Assembly (NCBI GenBank): GCA_017479035.1
Contig: JAFVCR010000186.1
Coordinates: 1 to 7,977 of the forward strand
Reading direction: 5' to 3'
DNA length: 7,977 nucleotides
From: Kiritimatiellia bacterium
GTDB taxonomy: Bacteria > Verrucomicrobiota > Kiritimatiellia > RFP12 > UBA1067
The position numbers and the translations under genes are program-made. The notes under the pieces were generated by a model, which worked only from the letters and a program-made list of their open reading frames with translations, was not told the origin of the DNA and ran no database searches. This document shows, one piece after another, positions 6,926 through 7,977 of the stretch; within the stretch, counting starts at the first letter, position 1; the number at the start of each line of letters is the position of its first letter.

Positions 6926-7803
6926 TATTCCAAAACGCCGCCGCCAATGGTTTCGCGGAGGAGGCTGTCCCCCGGGACGGACGAATCGGGTTGCGGGGCA
7001 AAGTGTGCAAACTTGGCGGCAAGCGCACGCGCGGCCGGCAGCGATGCGGCTTCCTCCAGCAGCGGCAATGCGTGCTTGGCGGTGATGTGCGGCTCGTATG
7101 CCAGGGCGGTATTGAATACCGCATCGGCATAGCGGCGCGTGGGATTTATCCATTTCTCCTCGCCTTCGAGGACGAACGGCCACGCCGCAAAAGTTTCCTG
7201 CGCGGACGATGCCCGGTGTGCGCGGTCGCGCACGAGCCGGCGCACGAGCCGTATCTCCTCCGGCGTGAACGGTTCCGGCGCGGTGAGGACATTGATGTAG
7301 ACGCGGAACTTGCAAAGTTCGTCCATGCCCTCTGTGAGTATCGGATTGAGCGCATGGATGCCTTCTAGGACTATCACTGAAGAAGGCGGCAGCGAGACGG
7401 GTTCCGGGGAGTCGAACCCTTCGTGGCGGCGGAAGTCGAACTTGCGGAGGGTGGCGTGTTCTCCTGCAAGCAGCCGTGCAAGGTCGGCGCGCAGACGCGG
7501 CGAGTCAACAGCCTCGATTGTTTCATAATCGTATTCGCCGTCCGCCCGGCGCGGATTGCGGGCATTGCCCACGAAGTAGTCGTCCGTGGAAAGGCGCATC
7601 GCGCCGATGCCCTCGCGCTCCATAGCGGAGACGAGGCGTATTGCGGTGGTGGTTTTCCCTGCGGACGAAGGCCCAGAGACTAGCACCAGCCGCACGATAG
7701 GTGCTCGTGCGGCAACGCGCTCGGCTATACGGGCGATCCTCTGCGTATGTGCGGCTTCGCAAGATGCCGCAAACGCCGCAAATGCTGTATCATTGCAGTC
7801 CAT
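6922..7803 (-). CDS. Uridine kinase family P-loop nucleoside kinase, stand-alone form
   Basis: Probable cytoplasmic kinase that phosphorylates uridine/cytidine or a related nucleoside using a nucleoside triphosphate (pyrimidine salvage). From the ATG at 7803 it has 293 residues. Visible motifs: Walker A GPSSAGKT (44-51), LSTDDYF (71-77) with the acidic pair typical of uridine kinase/phosphoribulokinase enzymes, a Walker-B-like strand running into EGIHALNP (147-154), and RLVRDRAHR (188-196). The end, with LLRETIGG (281-288), recalls the C-terminus of long bacterial nucleoside kinases that also carry N-terminal TGS/threonyl-tRNA-synthetase-like domains; those domains are absent here. The substrate cannot be read from sequence, so a gene symbol is withheld. 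Start: a GTG at 7863 would extend it by 20 residues, but a near-consensus promoter occupies that extension and GGAG sits six bases before 7803, so 7803 is chosen. Convergent with rfbD, overlapping it by four bases. Confidence 0.88.
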   Translation of the reverse strand: MDCNDTAFAAFAASCEAAHTQRIARIAERVAARAPIVRLVLVSGPSSAGKTTTAIRLVSAMEREGIGAMRLSTDDYFVGNARNPRRADGEYDYETIEAVDSPRLRADLARLLAGEHATLRKFDFRRHEGFDSPEPVSLPPSSVIVLEGIHALNPILTEGMDELCKFRVYINVLTAPEPFTPEEIRLVRRLVRDRAHRASSAQETFAAWPFVLEGEEKWINPTRRYADAVFNTALAYEPHITAKHALPLLEEAASLPAARALAAKFAHFAPQPDSSVPGDSLLRETIGGGVLEY

Positions 7804-7809
7804 TGCATT

Positions 7810-7813
7810 CTCC
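7810..7813 (-). promoter_or_regulatory. Ribosome binding site of the kinase gene
   Basis: On the minus strand GGAG stands six bases before the ATG at 7803. It supports 7803 over the GTG at 7863, which lacks a comparable site. Confidence 0.7.
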
Positions 7814-7819
7814 GCACAG

Positions 7820-7848
7820 ATTATACCATTTGCTTGCGCCAAAGTCAA
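7820..7848 (-). promoter_or_regulatory. Near-consensus sigma-70 promoter of the kinase gene
   Basis: Read on the minus strand: TTGACT (7848-7843), a 17-base spacer, then a perfect TATAAT (7825-7820) preceded by TGG. The -35 matches five of six bases, the -10 six of six, and the spacing is ideal. The expected start of transcription is near 7813, giving a leader of only about ten bases that begins at or just before the GGAG ribosome binding site. Such a site implies strong constitutive expression of the kinase. No operator is obvious, though a heptamer array lies just upstream. Confidence 0.8.
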
Positions 7849-7880
7849 TGAACGCCAAAACACACGCTTATCCCCGCAGT

Positions 7881-7915
7881 AGTTTGCAGTTTGCAGTGTG
7901 CAGTTTGTAGTGTGC
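7881..7915. repeat. Tandem 7-base direct repeat array
   Basis: Five contiguous heptamers: AGTTTGC, AGTTTGC, AGTGTGC, AGTTTGT, AGTGTGC, with partial units on both sides (AGT at 7878-7880 and AGTT at 7916-7919). Variation is limited to the fourth and seventh positions. The array lies 33-67 bases upstream of the kinase -35 box. ACTGTGT and ACTGTGG at 7943-7956 are a further pair with the same 7-base period and a related sequence. It may be a slippage-prone simple repeat, part of a dispersed intergenic element, or a row of binding sites; the sequence alone does not decide. Confidence 0.8.
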
Positions 7916-7938
7916 AGTTCTTGTTAGCAATGCCCGAC

Positions 7939-7958
7939 CCCCACTGTGTACTGTGGGG
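7939..7958. repeat. Inverted repeat (hairpin) in the intergenic region
   Basis: CCCCAC (7939-7944) and GTGGGG (7953-7958) form a perfect six-base-pair stem around an eight-base loop. It sits two bases from the next, GC-rich hairpin and may be part of the same element. No T-run follows on either strand, so a terminator role is not supported. Confidence 0.55.
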
Positions 7959-7960
7959 AC

Positions 7961-7977
7961 GCGGGCGTCTCGCCCGC
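7961..7977. repeat. GC-rich perfect hairpin at the window edge, possibly part of a dispersed repeat
   Basis: GCGGGCG (7961-7967) and CGCCCGC (7971-7977) form a seven-base-pair all-GC stem with a TCT loop; the overlapping GACGC/GCGTC (7958-7962 and 7965-7969) forms an alternative, smaller inverted repeat. The second arm ends at the last base, so the element is probably cut by the edge. It could be an extragenic repeat or the terminator of a gene lying to the right; a following T-run cannot be checked. Confidence 0.6.

Noticed and set aside
6706..7368. Plus-strand open frame of 220 codons across the end of rfbD and the kinase gene
   Set aside because: Arg/Gly/Cys-rich translation with no motifs; it is the complement of the well-supported kinase frame and a shifted frame of rfbD.
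7881..7915. CRISPR-like array
   Set aside because: Units are only seven bases, contiguous and without spacers, and no cas gene is present.
1..7977. tRNA, rRNA, insertion sequence, toxin-antitoxin or phage defence genes
   Set aside because: I looked for cloverleaf arms, transposase motifs, terminal inverted repeats flanking a gene, and small paired genes, and saw none I could support.

Overview
The window reads as a piece of a moderately GC-rich bacterial chromosome. The best guess for the source is the Kiritimatiellota/Verrucomicrobiota/Lentisphaerota group. This rests on the style of the very large, Gly/Thr/Asn-rich secreted protein with LamG-like modules and beta-strand repeats, and on the intergenic hairpin repeat at the right edge. 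It is inference; no rRNA or marker gene is present to confirm it.

Layout from left to right. (1) Bases 1-116 hold a good extended -10 promoter and a strong ribosome binding site. (2) Bases 117-5069 (+) encode a 1650-residue predicted secreted surface protein with a signal peptide, an N-terminal LamG-like module, a long beta-strand repeat region, a second LamG-like module and a beta-rich C-terminal half, but no visible membrane anchor. (3) Bases 5070-5210 are intergenic and contain a symmetric 32-base hairpin followed by a short T-rich stretch. (4) rfbA (5211-6083, +) and rfbD (6080-6925, +) overlap by ATGA and encode the first and last enzymes of dTDP-L-rhamnose synthesis. rfbB and rfbC are not in the window. 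(5) Bases 6922-7803 (-) encode a P-loop kinase of the uridine kinase family. It is convergent with rfbD, and the two stop codons overlap. Its near-consensus sigma-70 promoter lies just upstream and settles the start codon. (6) Bases 7804-7977 are non-coding: the kinase promoter, then an array of 7-base direct repeats, then two adjacent hairpins. The second hairpin is very GC-rich and ends exactly at the window edge, so the element may continue.

Functionally, rfbA/rfbD supply an activated deoxysugar for cell-surface polysaccharide or glycan, and the large protein is probably exported to the surface. Any link between the two (shared transcript, glycosylation of the protein) is speculation. The kinase is a housekeeping nucleotide-salvage type gene with its own promoter.

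I did not find a clear new biological system. The least ordinary items are the heptamer array with its adjoining hairpins (7881-7977), the symmetric hairpin at 5116-5147, the stop-codon overlap of two convergent genes, and the stand-alone form of a kinase whose relatives usually carry extra N-terminal domains.
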